Positions 23,410 through 35,089 of a stretch of 64,000 bases of DNA are shown here, piece by piece. The DNA comes from Adiantum capillus-veneris (lineage: Eukaryota > Streptophyta > Polypodiopsida > Polypodiales > Pteridaceae), in NCBI GenBank assembly GCA_014529385.2, contig CM043968.1:7916648-7980647 (forward strand). The letters run 5' to 3'. Below the pieces are notes generated by a model. It was not told the DNA's origin. It did no database searches and saw only the letters and a program-made list of their open reading frames with translations. Numbering within the stretch: the first letter of the stretch is position 1; each line of letters begins with the position of its first letter. The position numbers and the translations under genes were made by a program.

Positions 23410-24650
23410 GCATAGATTCAGGTATTTGGTCTACATTTGGATGAGGATGCAATTGGAAGATATCCTATCATGAATAAATTCATGACCTCAATTTTTGAAT
23501 CTAATGTATTTGATAATTGAGCTGGATCTGTTGGGATTCTGGTGCTAAATAATAAATTTTTTTGGCCTCATTTATACACACCAAGTAGCATTAGTCTAGA
23601 TAACTCCTTAAGTCTCTCTGTTGCATAGGAAAACACCCAATCCACTTCATAGGGTCTTGACCATGCTATTTTCACGTTGGGTTTCTTGGATCCTAGGTTA
23701 GACTGATATAGCAAGACCAAATCTCCTTTCTAGAACTCTTTCACCTTCAACTTGTTGTCATGCCATGATTTTCTCCTTTGTTGGACTACCTCCTATTCCA
23801 ACATTCCTCTTTGCTTGATTTCATTTAGCTATAACAATTTATCTATTCTATTCTTTAGACTCGAGTTATAATGTTCTATTGCAAGTCTGAGAGTAGGAAT
23901 AACTCGTACAATAGCCTTTGTTCCATACAACATTCTGAATAGTGCCATACCATTAATAATCTTGTATGTTGTTTGAGATGCCCATAGATTTGTTTAAAGT
24001 TTCTTGTCCTAGTTGTGGGGTTCCTTCTGTATAATCTTAGTCAAGATAGCCTTGATGGTCTCGTTGCTACTCCTAGCCTATCCATTGTATCTGGGATAAT
24101 AAGGTGTTGACTCTGATGGAAAAAAAAAAGTCAAGATCTCAATAACATCATTTATGAAATGAGTTCCCTGGTCTGCAATATCTCCAAAAAATAGCCATAC
24201 CAACATATGATATGCTCGTATTTGAACCAAGCTATGGACTTGGCTGTATTGTTAGGCAGTGCCTTAGCTTCCACCTATTTACTAACATAAGATGTTGCCA
24301 TGACTATATACTTATTCTTTTTAGGTGTAACTTTCTTGAAAGGCCCAATGAAATCCAAACCCCACTTCATAAATATTCCCAAGGGTTGAATAGTGGTTAA
24401 AGGTGACATGTTCGTTGCTGGTGGCATGCCCATCCTCTGGAAAATGTCACAAGTAAGATCTCACATCTGATATCAGACTCTGCCACCATAAACCAGCTTG
24501 AAGAATTTTTTTGTAGGTGATGTCAGTAGAAAAGTGCCCTCATGAGCTACTAGTGTGAGCTTTAGTAATTACTTGCATCCTACCTTGCATTGGTATACAC
24601 ACCTTCTCAGAACTCCATCAATGCCAAATCTATGTAAAGATTGTGCTATG
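23410..24650 (-). pseudogene. Ty3/gypsy integrase relic
   Basis: On the minus strand from about 24650 down: an HHCC-like region (KAHTSS-GHFSTDITYKKILQAGLWW), then [39 protein letters not shown] with the first catalytic Asp. Next is DQGTHFINDVIEIL with the second Asp. Then STPYYPRYNG-ARSSNETIKAILTKI, where the catalytic Glu of the usual NGQAESSN block is replaced by Arg after a stop. The C-terminus (SWHDNKLKVKEF-KGDLVLLYQS) follows. It belongs to a different gypsy lineage from the two palindrome-bearing elements. Confidence 0.8.
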
Positions 24651-24808
24651 AAAGTAACTTGAAATTTGAGAATGAGGGCCTTCTTACTGGGGACCATGGC
24701 CAATCATCTGGTATTCAACCATATTGCAAAAAATAATACACATCCCACCACTCTGAATCTAGCTCCTCCATAGTCATTGTCTGAAACAATTCAACATCCA
24801 TTGGTTCA

Positions 24809-24844
24809 TGTTGGGATTGACCTAGCCATGGAGTGCTTTGGGAA

Positions 24845-24894
<50 letters not shown>

Positions 24895-25210
24895 GACATG
24901 ATGACCATGCATATCCAAAGAAGGTGCCTTGAGCACACATCCATCACCCATGTGGCTCCATTATTAAGAACCCCACAATTCTCTCCCTCTCTCAACTAAG
25001 CACATGAGCTTCAAATGAAGGTCAATATGGTCACACCTCATGCACTACAGTGGCAGATGCCTCACTCTTGTGTTATATAATATACAAAAATAACTCTTGC
25101 ATTCCAGTAATTGAGTCTACACCTTGCATTAAATAATTTATGACGTGTTATTAGCATTACGATTAGACTAAACATGAATGCTACTAACCTTAGGCCACCA
25201 TAACTTTACA
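24809..25210 (+). repeat. 5' LTR of short copia-type element
   Basis: It starts TGTTGGGATTG and ends TTACA just before the primer-binding site. It is about 90% alike to the 3' LTR by eye. It includes a CT run of about 22 units at 24849-24892 that is only four or five units in the 3' LTR. A TATA-like GTTATATAATA lies at about 25072. Confidence 0.85.
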
Positions 25211-25212
25211 TT

Positions 25213-25224
25213 TGGTATCAGATC
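25213..25224 (+). other. Primer-binding site, initiator-Met tRNA type
   Basis: TGGTATCAGATC follows the 5' LTR by two bases; the copia consensus is TGGTATCAGAGC. Confidence 0.75.
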
Positions 25225-27015
25225 ATAGATAGGCTAATCTAGTGCTTAGCCTAGGTCCTCATACAACATTCATTACATTAGCATCTTTCATTGATATCTT
25301 TTGGTCTCCATAATAATCATAGGTAGGAGTTTAGTTGGGAGAAAGCCCATTTCAAGAAGCCACAATTAAAGGCTAACTTAAAAAAGGCTTCATCTTTAGT
25401 AAAGGCTAAATGAAGGAGGTAGCCACTTTCACCTTACACCCCAATTGGCATCCATTTTTTTGTCACCGTACACCTCTTGAGTTACTCCATCTTATCTCCT
25501 CATTGTTGAAGCTCGTCATAGCCACTCGAAGTTCACAAGAGCCACTCACTCTGCTTCAGATCCCTGATCATCTTTTGCATCTTCACACACCCATGAAACT
25601 TGAGCACTTGACGAGTCCATTGTCTAGCCAGCACAATGTTGCTACTTGAGCTCAAATCTCTACTTCAACTGCATGAGTCCATTGTCTTAGCCAACACAGT
25701 GCTGCTACCTAAGCTCAGGCCTCTACTTTAGCTCCATACTCATAGCTCCACCCTTTGATGGCCATCATAGACCATCAATTGGTGTTGCAGCCATTTGCTT
25801 TAACTATGTGTGCGGCCGACCAAGCTTCTACATCATCTGCTGGCTTGTTCATGAGTAGGAGGCTGCTTGCTATTACAATCTGTTTGCTCGTAGCTACATC
25901 CACTTGTGATGATTTTCTCGACACCTCGTGTTGCTGCCCCATCCTGAATTGTTGCTCCCAGCTATAGATTGCCTTATCTATTGTTGTACAACACAAGGCA
26001 CATCTTCAATAACAACTGATTAGCCCACACCGCTTGTGCATCATCTCATATCATCTGCAATCTTGACTTTGCACTAGTTTTAGCTTGTAGATTCATGAAA
26101 GCCTCAATCAACGAGTCTGAATTGACAAACTCAATCATTGGCAACATCAAGAGGCAATCCTATTTGAATGGGAATCATCAATCAAATGCAGAGGGAGGTA
26201 AATCAATTTGCAAATTTGAATTTCCTGTCAAAGTTTACAAAGCTTTCAAAGCTCATGGTTTTTTTCTTCTCTACTCTCTAAGCCATGTTCTTGCCAAGCT
26301 TCATCAATAATATCAAGCCTTGCTAACCCCTACATCAAGAGGGAGAACTAGCCTTTGCAACTTTCGTTCACTAGGTAACTTTTGCAGATTCAAAGTGTAT
26401 GCCATTGAGGTTTTCTAATCAAAACAATCAGCTCCCATACTACTCTAAAACTTTGCTCTAAGCTCAATTTAAGGGAGAGCATAGGCACCACAAGTCTTGA
26501 TTTGTTTTGCATTTCTTGCATTTGCACTTTTTGTTTAATAACTGAGGATAGACACTGCCACTTTGGAAGATTCTCTCAAGTGGTAAGAACCCCACATTTT
26601 CATCAAGCATCTCCTTTAGATTTGCATACTCTGCATCAAATAATCATGAACATGAATCTCTTTGTAATCCAATATCAAGGTGACATCATTATCATTCACA
26701 CATTCGAACATGACCATGAAGGAAATAAGCCTGACAAACACGAAGACATGGAAAAAGAAGAAGAGAAGGGAGACACAACAAAGACACGAACAAAAGATAT
26801 GGAGTTGAGCATGAAGAAGACAATTCAATACATGAAGCAGCTTAACTTTTACCCCACTTATATGATTATGATGTACTCTAGAATTGAACCTAGACATGAC
26901 TAAGTGGCCACCTTGTGAACCATAAAGAGATGTATCATGTTGAACCTCCTATGATGTATCATTGTGCCATCAAAAAAACCTAGATGAATCACCTTAGAGT
27001 ATTCATGACTAGCTC
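25225..27015 (+). other. Internal region of short element, no recognisable protein
   Basis: Only short frames are seen (25410-25649, 26095-26310, 26502-26903), none with a known motif. The last is rich in His/Glu/Lys/Met and may be a shred of gag, but this is not supported by a motif. Confidence 0.5.
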
Positions 27016-27026
27016 AAGGGGAATTT

Positions 27027-27398
27027 TGTTGGAATTTCCCTAGCCATGGAGTGCTATGGGAATACCCTCTCTCTCTATGACATGATGATTGTGCATATCC
27101 AAAGAAGGTGCCATGAGCACACATCCATCACCCATGTGCCTCTATTATTAAGAACCCCACAATTCTATCCCTCTCTCAACTAAGCACATGAGTTTCAAAT
27201 GAAGGTCAATATGGTTATACCTCATGCACTGCATCAGCAGATGCCTCACTCTTGTGCTATATAAGCACACTCTCATTGTATACAAAAATAACTCTTGCAT
27301 TCCAATAATCAAGTCTACACCTTGCTAATAATTTGTGACTTTTGTCATTAGCATCAAGATTAGACTAAACATAAATGCTACTAATCATATGCACATGC
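27027..27398 (+). repeat. 3' LTR of short copia-type element
   Basis: It starts TGTTGGAATTTCCC and matches the 5' LTR through ...AAATGCTACTAA at about 27384; the last few bases diverge, so the end is approximate. Confidence 0.8.
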
Positions 27399-27559
27399 AT
27401 AGAAAACAATTAGGATCACACACAAAAATGGGTCAAGGGAATGAGCCTGACATAGTTGCAGAGACTAATGATAATCATAATGAGAGATGGGAAGAAGACA
27501 TGGACCATCATAGCAAGCACATACATCAGGAGATGAAATCAAATCATAAAGGATAAATC

Positions 27560-28200
27560 TAGATGCCAAGAAAAAGGATTCAAATCACCATAAATCCAAA
27601 TACAGTGACGACGAGGTGATATGAGAATTGTGTTTTCCACTTTCAAAGGCAACAAAAGGGATGATTTGTATGTCCATATACAAGCCTTTGAGTAGTATGC
27701 TGATTTGAAGGACATTAATGAACATGATTGGGCAAAGAAACTTCCACAAACTCTAAAGGATGCAACAAGGAAATGGTACTATCATTACCCCACATGTAAG
27801 CTAAGAACTTACAATCAGTTGATGAAAACTTTCTATTTGGAGTGTAGTGAAAATCTTGGGGATAAGTACATCATTTTCACATTGGATAAAATCAAATAGG
27901 ATAGGCTATTTGATTAGAGCTATGTGAAGAAAATCAAGAGCTGACTAGGTATATGCATGCATGATTTTTGAGTAATTTCAGACGCAAAAAATAAAGAAAA
28001 TAGGAGGTAGTAGCACCAACTCCTAAATTTGACGATTTGATGCAAAGATCTCTAGTGGATCATCTACTGGCAAATCATCAACCAACTCTACCTCTTCAGA
28101 TAGTCATTTAGAAGATACATCCAAGAGTACAACAAAGGGTTCTAGGGCTAAAGGTATCGAGGCTCTATTTGAGAAGAAGAATTCTTGGCATTGTTGCGTA
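27560..28200 (+). pseudogene. gag relic (homologous to 54640-55310)
   Basis: VFSTFKGNKRDDLYVHIQAFE, EHDWAKKLPQTLKDATRKWYYHYP, then NQLMKTFYLECSENLGDKYIIFTLDKIK are a retrotransposon gag pattern (W---LP--L-GAA--WY--L------W--L---F---F). It resembles the relic at 54.6-55.3 kb, which has MTETLLWYYPY...NRGDKDIFYELDKIRKDQ. Stops follow from 27897 on. Confidence 0.65.
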
Positions 28201-28284
28201 GCTCTTGTTGAGCCTATTGTGATGGTGCAATCATATCTCCAATGTGATAGATGAGTGCAGAGTAGTGCTAGGATGAAGCTCATG

Positions 28285-28310
28285 CTCTCTCTCTCTCTCT
28301 TTCTCTCTCA
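28285..28310 (+). repeat. short (CT)n run
   Basis: About 12 CT units with one interruption. Confidence 0.9.
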
Positions 28311-28713
28311 CACATAGTTGACGGCAGCTTAAAACTTGATTATGATAAAAGTTCTCTTTAAAAAATGACCTAGGTACCTTATATACCGGGCTACTGTAGG
28401 TTTATTCTAAAATAGAGTTCAAGGGGTAAAATGGATTTGTATGTACAATTTGGAAGTGCTACTACACCTCGGCTTTTGCAACTAGACTAACTACTCATTA
28501 CAAATGATGTTTTTAACCATGATCCATAGCATTGCATAACTCTCAAAAAATAATTGCTTTGTTGAGTTACTCGTGTTGTTGACCCACGGGTCAACGCATA
28601 CTTACCCTACCTCTACCTACACAGACTCTGACAACACCTATTGTGTCTCACTAGAGCCCTGCCGCTCTATCTCTGTCTCTACAAAGTCTATTGGCACATC
28701 TTGCACATCTAAA
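28311..28713. other. Non-coding interval with an 18-bp palindrome
   Basis: No gene seen. An inverted repeat of GTTGACCC and GGGTCAAC around AC lies at 28578-28595. Confidence 0.5.
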
Positions 28714-28726
28714 TGATTTGATACCA
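28714..28726 (-). other. copia-type primer-binding site relic
   Basis: The minus strand reads TGGTATCAAATCA, close to the TGGTATCAGA of initiator-Met-primed elements. No clear LTR or gag flanks it. Confidence 0.35.
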
Positions 28727-28738
28727 CTTGCGAGAGCG

Positions 28739-29320
28739 CTAGGTACGGAAGCAATGCGCATTGCATGCGGAGTGCAAGGGAGGAGAAGAGTAGAAGACAC
28801 ACTGTTTGGGTGGAACAACCTCCAAGAACGTGGTGAGGAGATCCTTATTCTTTGTGTATATGAAGGATAAGGAATGTTCATGTACATATAGTGGGCGGTT
28901 GGACACTGAACATTTGGCCTCGGGTAAAGACGCAATGCCTTTCCTCCAACATTGTTGGACTACAACCACTCTTTCTGCAGCTGCTATTTCCTCATGAGCT
29001 TCAACTAGCTTTTGTTTTTGTAGGAGTAGCTAACTTTGGGATTCCTGCACTTCTTGCCGGGCTACTTGAGCTTCTATTGCCAAGTCTTCTTGTTCGTGTG
29101 TGAAGCTTAGCATAGACTTCTGTTAGCTCAGTTTTTAGTGTTGTGACAACATTCTAATCTTGTGATTGTTCTTGGATAGCCACGTTGTAGAGATCAACAA
29201 CCACCCGTTGCTGAGAAATAGTGCAAGCTAATGCTCATACATGCAAGCCATTTTTGTGTAGAGATGACACCATTCTTGAGAATTGTGCTAATGTGCTTGA
29301 GGAGTTTTGTAAGGGTGAAA
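28739..29320 (-). pseudogene. Coiled-coil-like reading frame fragment
   Basis: On the minus strand, about 29200 down to 28970 reads LKTELTEVYAKLHTR, then EDLAIEAQVARQEVQESQS and LLLQKQKLVEAHEEIAAAE, a heptad-rich Glu/Gln/Lys sequence with a few stops and shifts. It continues into a 76-codon frame ending at 28739. It may be a relic of a retroelement coiled-coil ORF; no conserved domain is recognised. Confidence 0.4.
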
Positions 29321-29954
29321 TAGTACTAAAGAAAGTCTATTGAAATGATAGTTGACTCATAATAGTCACCAAAGCAAAAAATCCACTTCAATTCCAATGG
29401 ATAATAGAGGTTGGGTGGCTGAGGAGGGAGAAGAGGCAAGTGAAATGAGTGGGAAGGGAAGAGAAGGCTCCTCTAAGAAAAATGAGAAAAATTGACTGAA
29501 AAAACTTGTTTAGGTTGCTCTCCTCTTTTTATAGGTGTACACAAATACTTAAGGATGATTTGATTTTGCACAAATTTTGAAGCCAAAAATAGCAATTATT
29601 CATGAATTTGACCGTTTGCCCCAATTTTTCATGCTCATGATTAGGAGGCTATATAAACTCATCTAAACATCATTTTCAACTTATCCACCTAAGTTCCTCC
29701 CAAATTTTGAGCTAGGCTATCTACCCAAAATGATGCTTAGACGACATCGAGGTACTTTATTTTTTTGTAATCTTTAAGATCACAATCCAAATATGGGACT
29801 ATGATAACAAACTAATTCAAAAAGTTAAAATTGAATATTGTAATTACAATAAACTTCCCCTTGGTAAACGGGATTATAGAACATCAAAATAAGACTAGAT
29901 TGAAAATGTGGAAACATGTTCCAGTAGCAGGTGTCCATGGAGACATATATTCAT

Positions 29955-30215
29955 GATATTAAACCTTTGATTTAATTATCTATTTATGCTATTGACCCAG
30001 AGTCTAAAATGTAAAGAATGAATCCATTAGGTACATATTATGATATTAAACCTTTGGTTTAACAAGCTATTCATGCTATTGACACATAGTCTAAAATCTA
30101 AGGAATGAATCCATTAGATAAATGTTATGATATTAAACCTTTGGTTTAACCATCTATTCATGCTATTGACTCATAATCTAAAATGTAAGGAATGAAGCCA
30201 TTAAATAAATGTTAT
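29955..30215 (+). repeat. Three 87-bp tandem repeats
   Basis: Units start at 29955, 30042 and 30129 with GATATTAAACCTTTGRTTTA and continue with CTATTCATGCTATTGAC...GTAAGGAATGAATCCATTA. Spacing is exactly 87 bp twice. Confidence 0.93.
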
Positions 30216-30456
30216 GGTACTGATTGAAAATGGAAAATTGAAATGTACCAACACTTTGATTTTCAAGGGTGAAAACGTCAAATGGTGTTGATGTTTGAAG
30301 GTTTCCTTCATGAATACGGTTAAAAGAGTCTAACAAGTTATGAGCATATTCATGAGGCTTCTTTTGAACTGGTAGCTTCATAAACATTGTTGGTCGTGCT
30401 AGCATAACCTCTTCATTGGCCATGCATACTTCTATGTTTGCATGTCTCCTCAACAT
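30178..30456 (-). CDS. Unrecognised 92-codon open frame
   Basis: Starts MLRRHANIEVCMANEEVMLARP and stays open to 30178. Composition is protein-like (KLPVQKKPHEYAHNLLDSFNRIH) but no family is recognised, and its 3' end runs into the 87-bp repeat. It may be a fragment of an old element or chance. Confidence 0.2.
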   Translation of the reverse strand: MLRRHANIEVCMANEEVMLARPTMFMKLPVQKKPHEYAHNLLDSFNRIHEGNLQTSTPFDVFTLENQSVGTFQFSIFNQYHNIYLMASFLTF

Positions 30457-31850
30457 GTTTGTTGTACATGGGATTGGTGAGCCTATGCTCCATATATCTT
30501 GATGTGTATTGTGATTTTAGCTTCTACTACAACCTTAATGATTGTACTATATCCTTTAGTTCTTCTAAAAAAACCTAGTTGACTTACTTTTAATAACAAT
30601 GTGTTTGAACAATTTGTCTAATCGAAATCCATGTTTTAAAAGATATAAGAGTTCATTATTTAAAAATTACACATGACGAAGAATTTATAGGAACACTACA
30701 TTTTCATGTTTTTCAACTCTTTGGGGTAGAATTTTCTTTTTTGACTCAAGAAAGTAGTTGAAGGTATGCAATTCTAAGTGTGACATGAGTGGTGGTACTA
30801 TGATGGTACTACCAAAGTTTGTACATGTATGCCCATTTTTATATTTTAAACCGTTGACGACTATCAACATAGATTAGGGCTTACTACCTCATTTCCTCCT
30901 CCTAAACAAGGCTTTAGTTACTAGGTTACCGATAATATTTTCACGAATGAAGTTAGAAGCATGCATGTATTTTAAAGCATCATAGCTAGCAAATTCGTGC
31001 TTTTTAGCTTGTAGCGAGTAACCCATTTAGGATAGCATACCAATTATTCTTGTCTATTAGAAGAAATAGTATTCTTATCATAGTTTTGCCCCCTCAGGGT
31101 TATCAACATAGATTATGCTTACAACGTTATTTCCTCCTGCTTAACAAGGATTGAATTACAATTTTAACTTGAATCTTTGTGCTAAGTTTTTTCTAATCTT
31201 TTTTTTATGGATGTAGAGCATTACATATGTGTTTCAATTATGAACTCTTATGGTTCTTCAGAAAGTCCAAGTCCAGTAATGTATCTTAAAAATCTCTATC
31301 ACCAATGTACAAAAATACCTTTAAGCCAATTGTTACTAGGACATTTATTATCTTCATATTACTTTCTTTACAAATTCCAAACATAGTTCTACCTTCTCAC
31401 TCTCCTCTCAATCACTTGTTCTGATTCTTTTAACCACTCAAGTTCAATCTCCAAGCCATGTTTTTTAAGACACCTCTCGATAGCACATTAGAAAACAAAA
31501 AGAACATGAGAACCCTCTCATTGCTGCATGTATGCCTGAATTTACATGTTCTACACACCCGAATTTACCTATTTTTCCAAATTTACAAAAAATGGATTTG
31601 GAAGGCCAAAATCGCACCCAATCCCTGAAATAGACATGGGCCATTGATCCCCTCCTGCCCATACCTGTGTGAGATAGTTAGGAGGCTAGGCCACCTACAA
31701 GATATGCGAATTAAACACATGAAAAACAAAGACTGTGTTATAGATTCCTTGAGTAGGTGCTCTCAATTTTGAGGGAAAGACAAAAATTTCTTTTGCAAAG
31801 GGAGAGAGAGGAAGATTTTTTGGCCAAGCATTTGTGCCAAAGTAGAGCAA
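30457..31850. other. Non-coding, with a degenerate repeat pair
   Basis: No gene seen. TATCAACATAGATTA...TTTCCTCC-CTAACAAGG occurs at about 30860 and 31099 (about 239 bp apart). Confidence 0.5.
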
Positions 31851-31854
31851 CATA

Positions 31855-32410
31855 CTCTAAGTATGATGAGGTAAAGCTAGTCTTGAACATAGAAATTGTC
31901 AAAGGAGATTTTTGGGAAGGAAAAAGGAGGTTTGGAGCTCCCTCATCATCTGCGTGCGATGGGAGAGCTCAAACCCCCCCTTTTCCCCCAAAATTCTTTG
32001 CTTTGCAATGGCTATGTAGAAAGAGACTCTCAGCAATGCTCGTAAGAGTATAATGAGGCAAAGCTAATTGTGCACATAATTGTTGACATATTTATGCAAT
32101 TTGAAAAAAAAATTGGAGCTCCCCCATCGTCTGCATGTGGGCAGATGATTAGAGAGCTCCAAGCATCCTATTTGTCCAAAATCCTGCGAGTTCCAACCCA
32201 TCCCTTTTTCCCAAAATTCTCTTGCTCTGTCATGGTTGTGAAAAAATATCCTCTTACCAGTGCTCGTGAAAGTATGATGAGGCAAAGCCAGTTGTACGCA
32301 TAGCCGTACATATTTATGTAATTTATAACGATTGACAAAATATTTTGGATCTCCCTCATCGTCCACATGCATGCAGAGGATCAAGGAGCTCCAAGCACCC
32401 TTTTTTTCCA
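31855..32410 (+). repeat. Three tandem units each with a GGAGCTC hairpin
   Basis: Each unit has GTAT-ATGAGG-AAAGC (about 31860, 32048, 32272) and an inverted repeat built on TTGGAGCTC/GAGCTCCAA at 31932-31972, 32113-32162 and 32345-32394. Inside each stem a second complementary pair (CATCGTCTGC/GCAGATGAT in unit 2) extends the foldback. Spacing is about 181 and 232 bp. Confidence 0.75.
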
Positions 32411-32748
32411 AAATCCTCCACATGGACAATGGGGGAGATATGGAATTGAATCAAACATATTGGCAATGTTGTTAAAATTTGGTGGATGAGAAGCTTTGCA
32501 TGATGAGCATCATGTCTATGTTGTAGCTATCTCGAGTAAGGAAAGATTGTAGGATATGCACACCCAGAGCAAGGAGAGGAAGCTCTTGACTATTGAGTTC
32601 CTTGTAGACAGTTGAGGAAGCAAGGGTAGTTGGCCCTTGTGTCTATGTAATATGCTATCTACTGGGTATAATGCATGTTTGCAAGGTCTAAAAGTGGGCA
32701 TTGAGGCCTTGGCACTGGCCAACCAAAATCCGATGTGATGTTCTCTAT

Positions 32749-32750
<2 letters not shown>

Positions 32751-32842
<92 letters not shown>
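32751..32842 (+). repeat. Compound microsatellite (TC)n(AC)n
   Basis: About 20 TC units run directly into about 26 AC units. Confidence 0.97.
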
Positions 32843-32845
<3 letters not shown>

Positions 32846-33396
32846 CAATATCTTTACCAAGTGTCAAGGGGAAGATCCCAAAGGGCAAGGTTGACTCCAC
32901 ATGATGGGGAAAGGTAGGGTGATTAGGAATAGCTTTGGACTCTTGTGCAACTCACCATGCCATGTGTGTTAGTCCATGTGCCCTCACATGCTCATATGAT
33001 GACTAGACTGCTGACTATAGAAGAGATGATTCTCACATTAGTTGTCAATATAAGCCAAGGGCCACAATCCCAAAAAACCTCCTCTTGGACTTTGGACTAG
33101 AGTAGTGACCCACTATAAAGAGCTCACACTTCCATAAAGGCCATACCACAAAGGTAATGCCACGAAGGCTAGACCAAAAAGGTGATCAATGGACTATGGT
33201 GCCACAAAGTCCAAAGAATTGTCCCCTTGAACCACAAGTCTCTTAGAACCAAGCAGTCCGCACATACCGAGCTGTCCTCAAAGATGACTCCAAAAAATGA
33301 GGCTAAGGTTCACCCATATATTGTGTGCAAGCTATCACTATCACTACCAAGTTATGGCACTATGGCTTCGCGCTCATCTCTTTATTGTGTTTCTCT

Positions 33397-33711
33397 CTAG
33401 ATGTTGCTACTGCTTTGACACTTGGAAGAGGGATGCCCCATCTTTCCACAATGTGTACATGCTTTAAACCTCCAATCGTCATCTGTTATGTGTTTGGGCC
33501 TTTTACATTTGTAGAATTCCTTGACACCTTTATTATATGAAAAACTAGATGCAATTCTTGGAAATGGAAAACTAAATGCACAACATGGTGATGGTGCTCC
33601 TTCCCTTGAAGATTTATTTTTCTTTTCTCTCATGGTGACAAACGAAGCGGTCTTACAACTTGAAGACTCTTCAAGGGTAGTGTCAATCTCCTCATAGTAG
33701 CACAATATCAT
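33397..33711 (-). pseudogene. copia-type gag C-terminus with canonical zinc knuckle
   Basis: A 104-codon minus-strand frame. SSSCKTASFVTMREKKNK and KCKRPKHITDDDWRFKACTHCGKMGHPSSKCQ include a canonical C-x2-C-x4-H-x4-C knuckle (CTHCGKMGHPSSKC), the nucleic-acid-binding motif of gag. The flanks carry no further gag or pol in the same orientation, so it is a fragment. Confidence 0.7.
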
Positions 33712-33794
33712 ATCATCCCCATAGATAAGAAATATTGCATATATTGGAAAAAAAGTGCCCTGCAGTGCAAAATTTAGCTAATTTTATATTCCTT

Positions 33795-33796
<2 letters not shown>

Positions 33797-33873
<77 letters not shown>
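33797..33873 (+). repeat. (GA)n microsatellite
   Basis: About 38 uninterrupted GA units. Confidence 0.97.
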
Positions 33874-33875
<2 letters not shown>

Positions 33876-34340
33876 TCCTTCTTGAATGTTAGTTCACAAA
33901 AACTCTAAAACTTGGCTTGAAGATTGAAGCTTTTGTTGCTTGAGGCTTGAAGCTCTTGTCCCTTGAAACTTGAGCTGAAACTTCTTTGATGGCCCAAAGT
34001 TTGAAGCCTTTGGTGCCTTTTTGACTTTCTTTGAATCTCTTCTTTGGAAGCTTGGAAGGTCCTCTTGGTGGTGGGAGATTGAGAGAGAGATGTGGGAATA
34101 CCTTGAGGGACTTATTAGCTTATGGGAATGCAAATTTTATGGAGCCTTTTAGAGGCTTGAGGGGCTGGCCTACAGGAAATGCCTTCAAAGGGGTTGAAGG
34201 TATGGGATCTCAAAGTGAGATGCATGGGACGAGCTACTTGCAAATGTGAAAGGCTCACAAACTACTTTGAATGACTTTTGAGGTTTGGCAGCAAAAGACA
34301 ATTGCTCGTGTGAGTCATACCTTGTAGACCCAAACCAAAT

Positions 34341-34425
34341 CTTAAGTAGAGTTTGGCACCATGTTGAACCACCTTGAGTAAAGTTTGGTGCCATGTTGAA
34401 CCAAATCTTAAGTAGAGTGTGGTGT
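34341..34425 (+). repeat. 32-34-bp tandem repeat, 2.6 copies
   Basis: CTTAAGTAGAGTTTGGCACC-ATGTTGAACC units start at 34341, 34373 and 34407. They lie directly downstream of the tRNA-like head on the minus strand, so they may be the body of the same SINE. Confidence 0.8.
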
Positions 34426-34446
34426 CCAAGCTTACCACCTTAAAAT

Positions 34447-34522
34447 GGAGTGCCTGTTTGAACCCACAACCTCCACATGGCCCCCCAAGAATAGGCAATC
34501 CACCTAACCACTTGGGCCACTT
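34447..34522 (-). repeat. tRNA-derived SINE-like head
   Basis: The minus strand starts GTGGCCCAAGTGGTTAGGTGG, close to Leu/Ser tRNA 5' ends. It carries an A-box (TGGTTAGGTGG, 34500-34510) and a B-box (GGTTCAAAC, 34456-34464) about 36 bp apart. A proper acceptor stem and anticodon loop are not evident, so this is not called a tRNA gene. Confidence 0.55.
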
Positions 34523-34588
34523 GCTTTCCTTGTGTGAAGCTCCTAAAAAAGGACTCTTAATCCCAACTATGCTCTGACTCACACACAT

Positions 34589-34727
<139 letters not shown>

Positions 34728-34769
34728 GTGATACTGTAATAGTCTTGATTTTTCAAAATTCTAAAAACT

Positions 34770-34770
<1 letters not shown>

Positions 34771-34802
<32 letters not shown>
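34771..34802 (+). repeat. Poly-C run of 32
   Basis: An uninterrupted cytosine homopolymer 43 bp after the compound microsatellite; the length may be partly an assembly artefact. Confidence 0.9.
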
Positions 34803-34805
<3 letters not shown>

Positions 34806-35049
34806 AACTTACTGATCTCACCCAGGACCAGTTGGGTAGCATAAAATCAATCGGGATGCTACTTAAATGCCACTGCTACTTTACACCATAGGGCTTCTTC
34901 GCTCTTATAATTAACCTAGGTTCTAATTGATTATCACTAGCTCTGGTGTAGCCGAGCGTGACTGCATTTTGGGAGTCCCTCTTCATTACACCACGAAGGC
35001 GGCCTCTCCAGTGGATTTCCCTACTCTTGGATATCTGCACGCCGAATAG

Positions 35050-35053
<4 letters not shown>

Positions 35054-35087
<34 letters not shown>
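35054..35087 (+). repeat. (CA)n microsatellite
   Basis: About 16 CA units. Confidence 0.95.

Positions 35088-35089
<2 letters not shown>

Larger units (their letters stand above)
24809..27398 (+). mobile_element. Short two-LTR non-autonomous copia-type element
   Basis: Two closely similar LTRs (24809-25210, 27027-27398) flank about 1.8 kb. A TGGTATCA primer-binding site (initiator-Met tRNA type, used by most copia elements) sits at 25213, just after the 5' LTR. A purine tract AAGGGGAATTT (27016-27026) precedes the 3' LTR. The internal part lacks recognisable pol, so mobility would have depended on another element's proteins. Confidence 0.82.

Noticed and set aside
34447-34522. Functional tRNA gene on the minus strand
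   Set aside because: A- and B-boxes are present, but the acceptor stem and anticodon arm do not pair by eye; kept as a SINE-like head.
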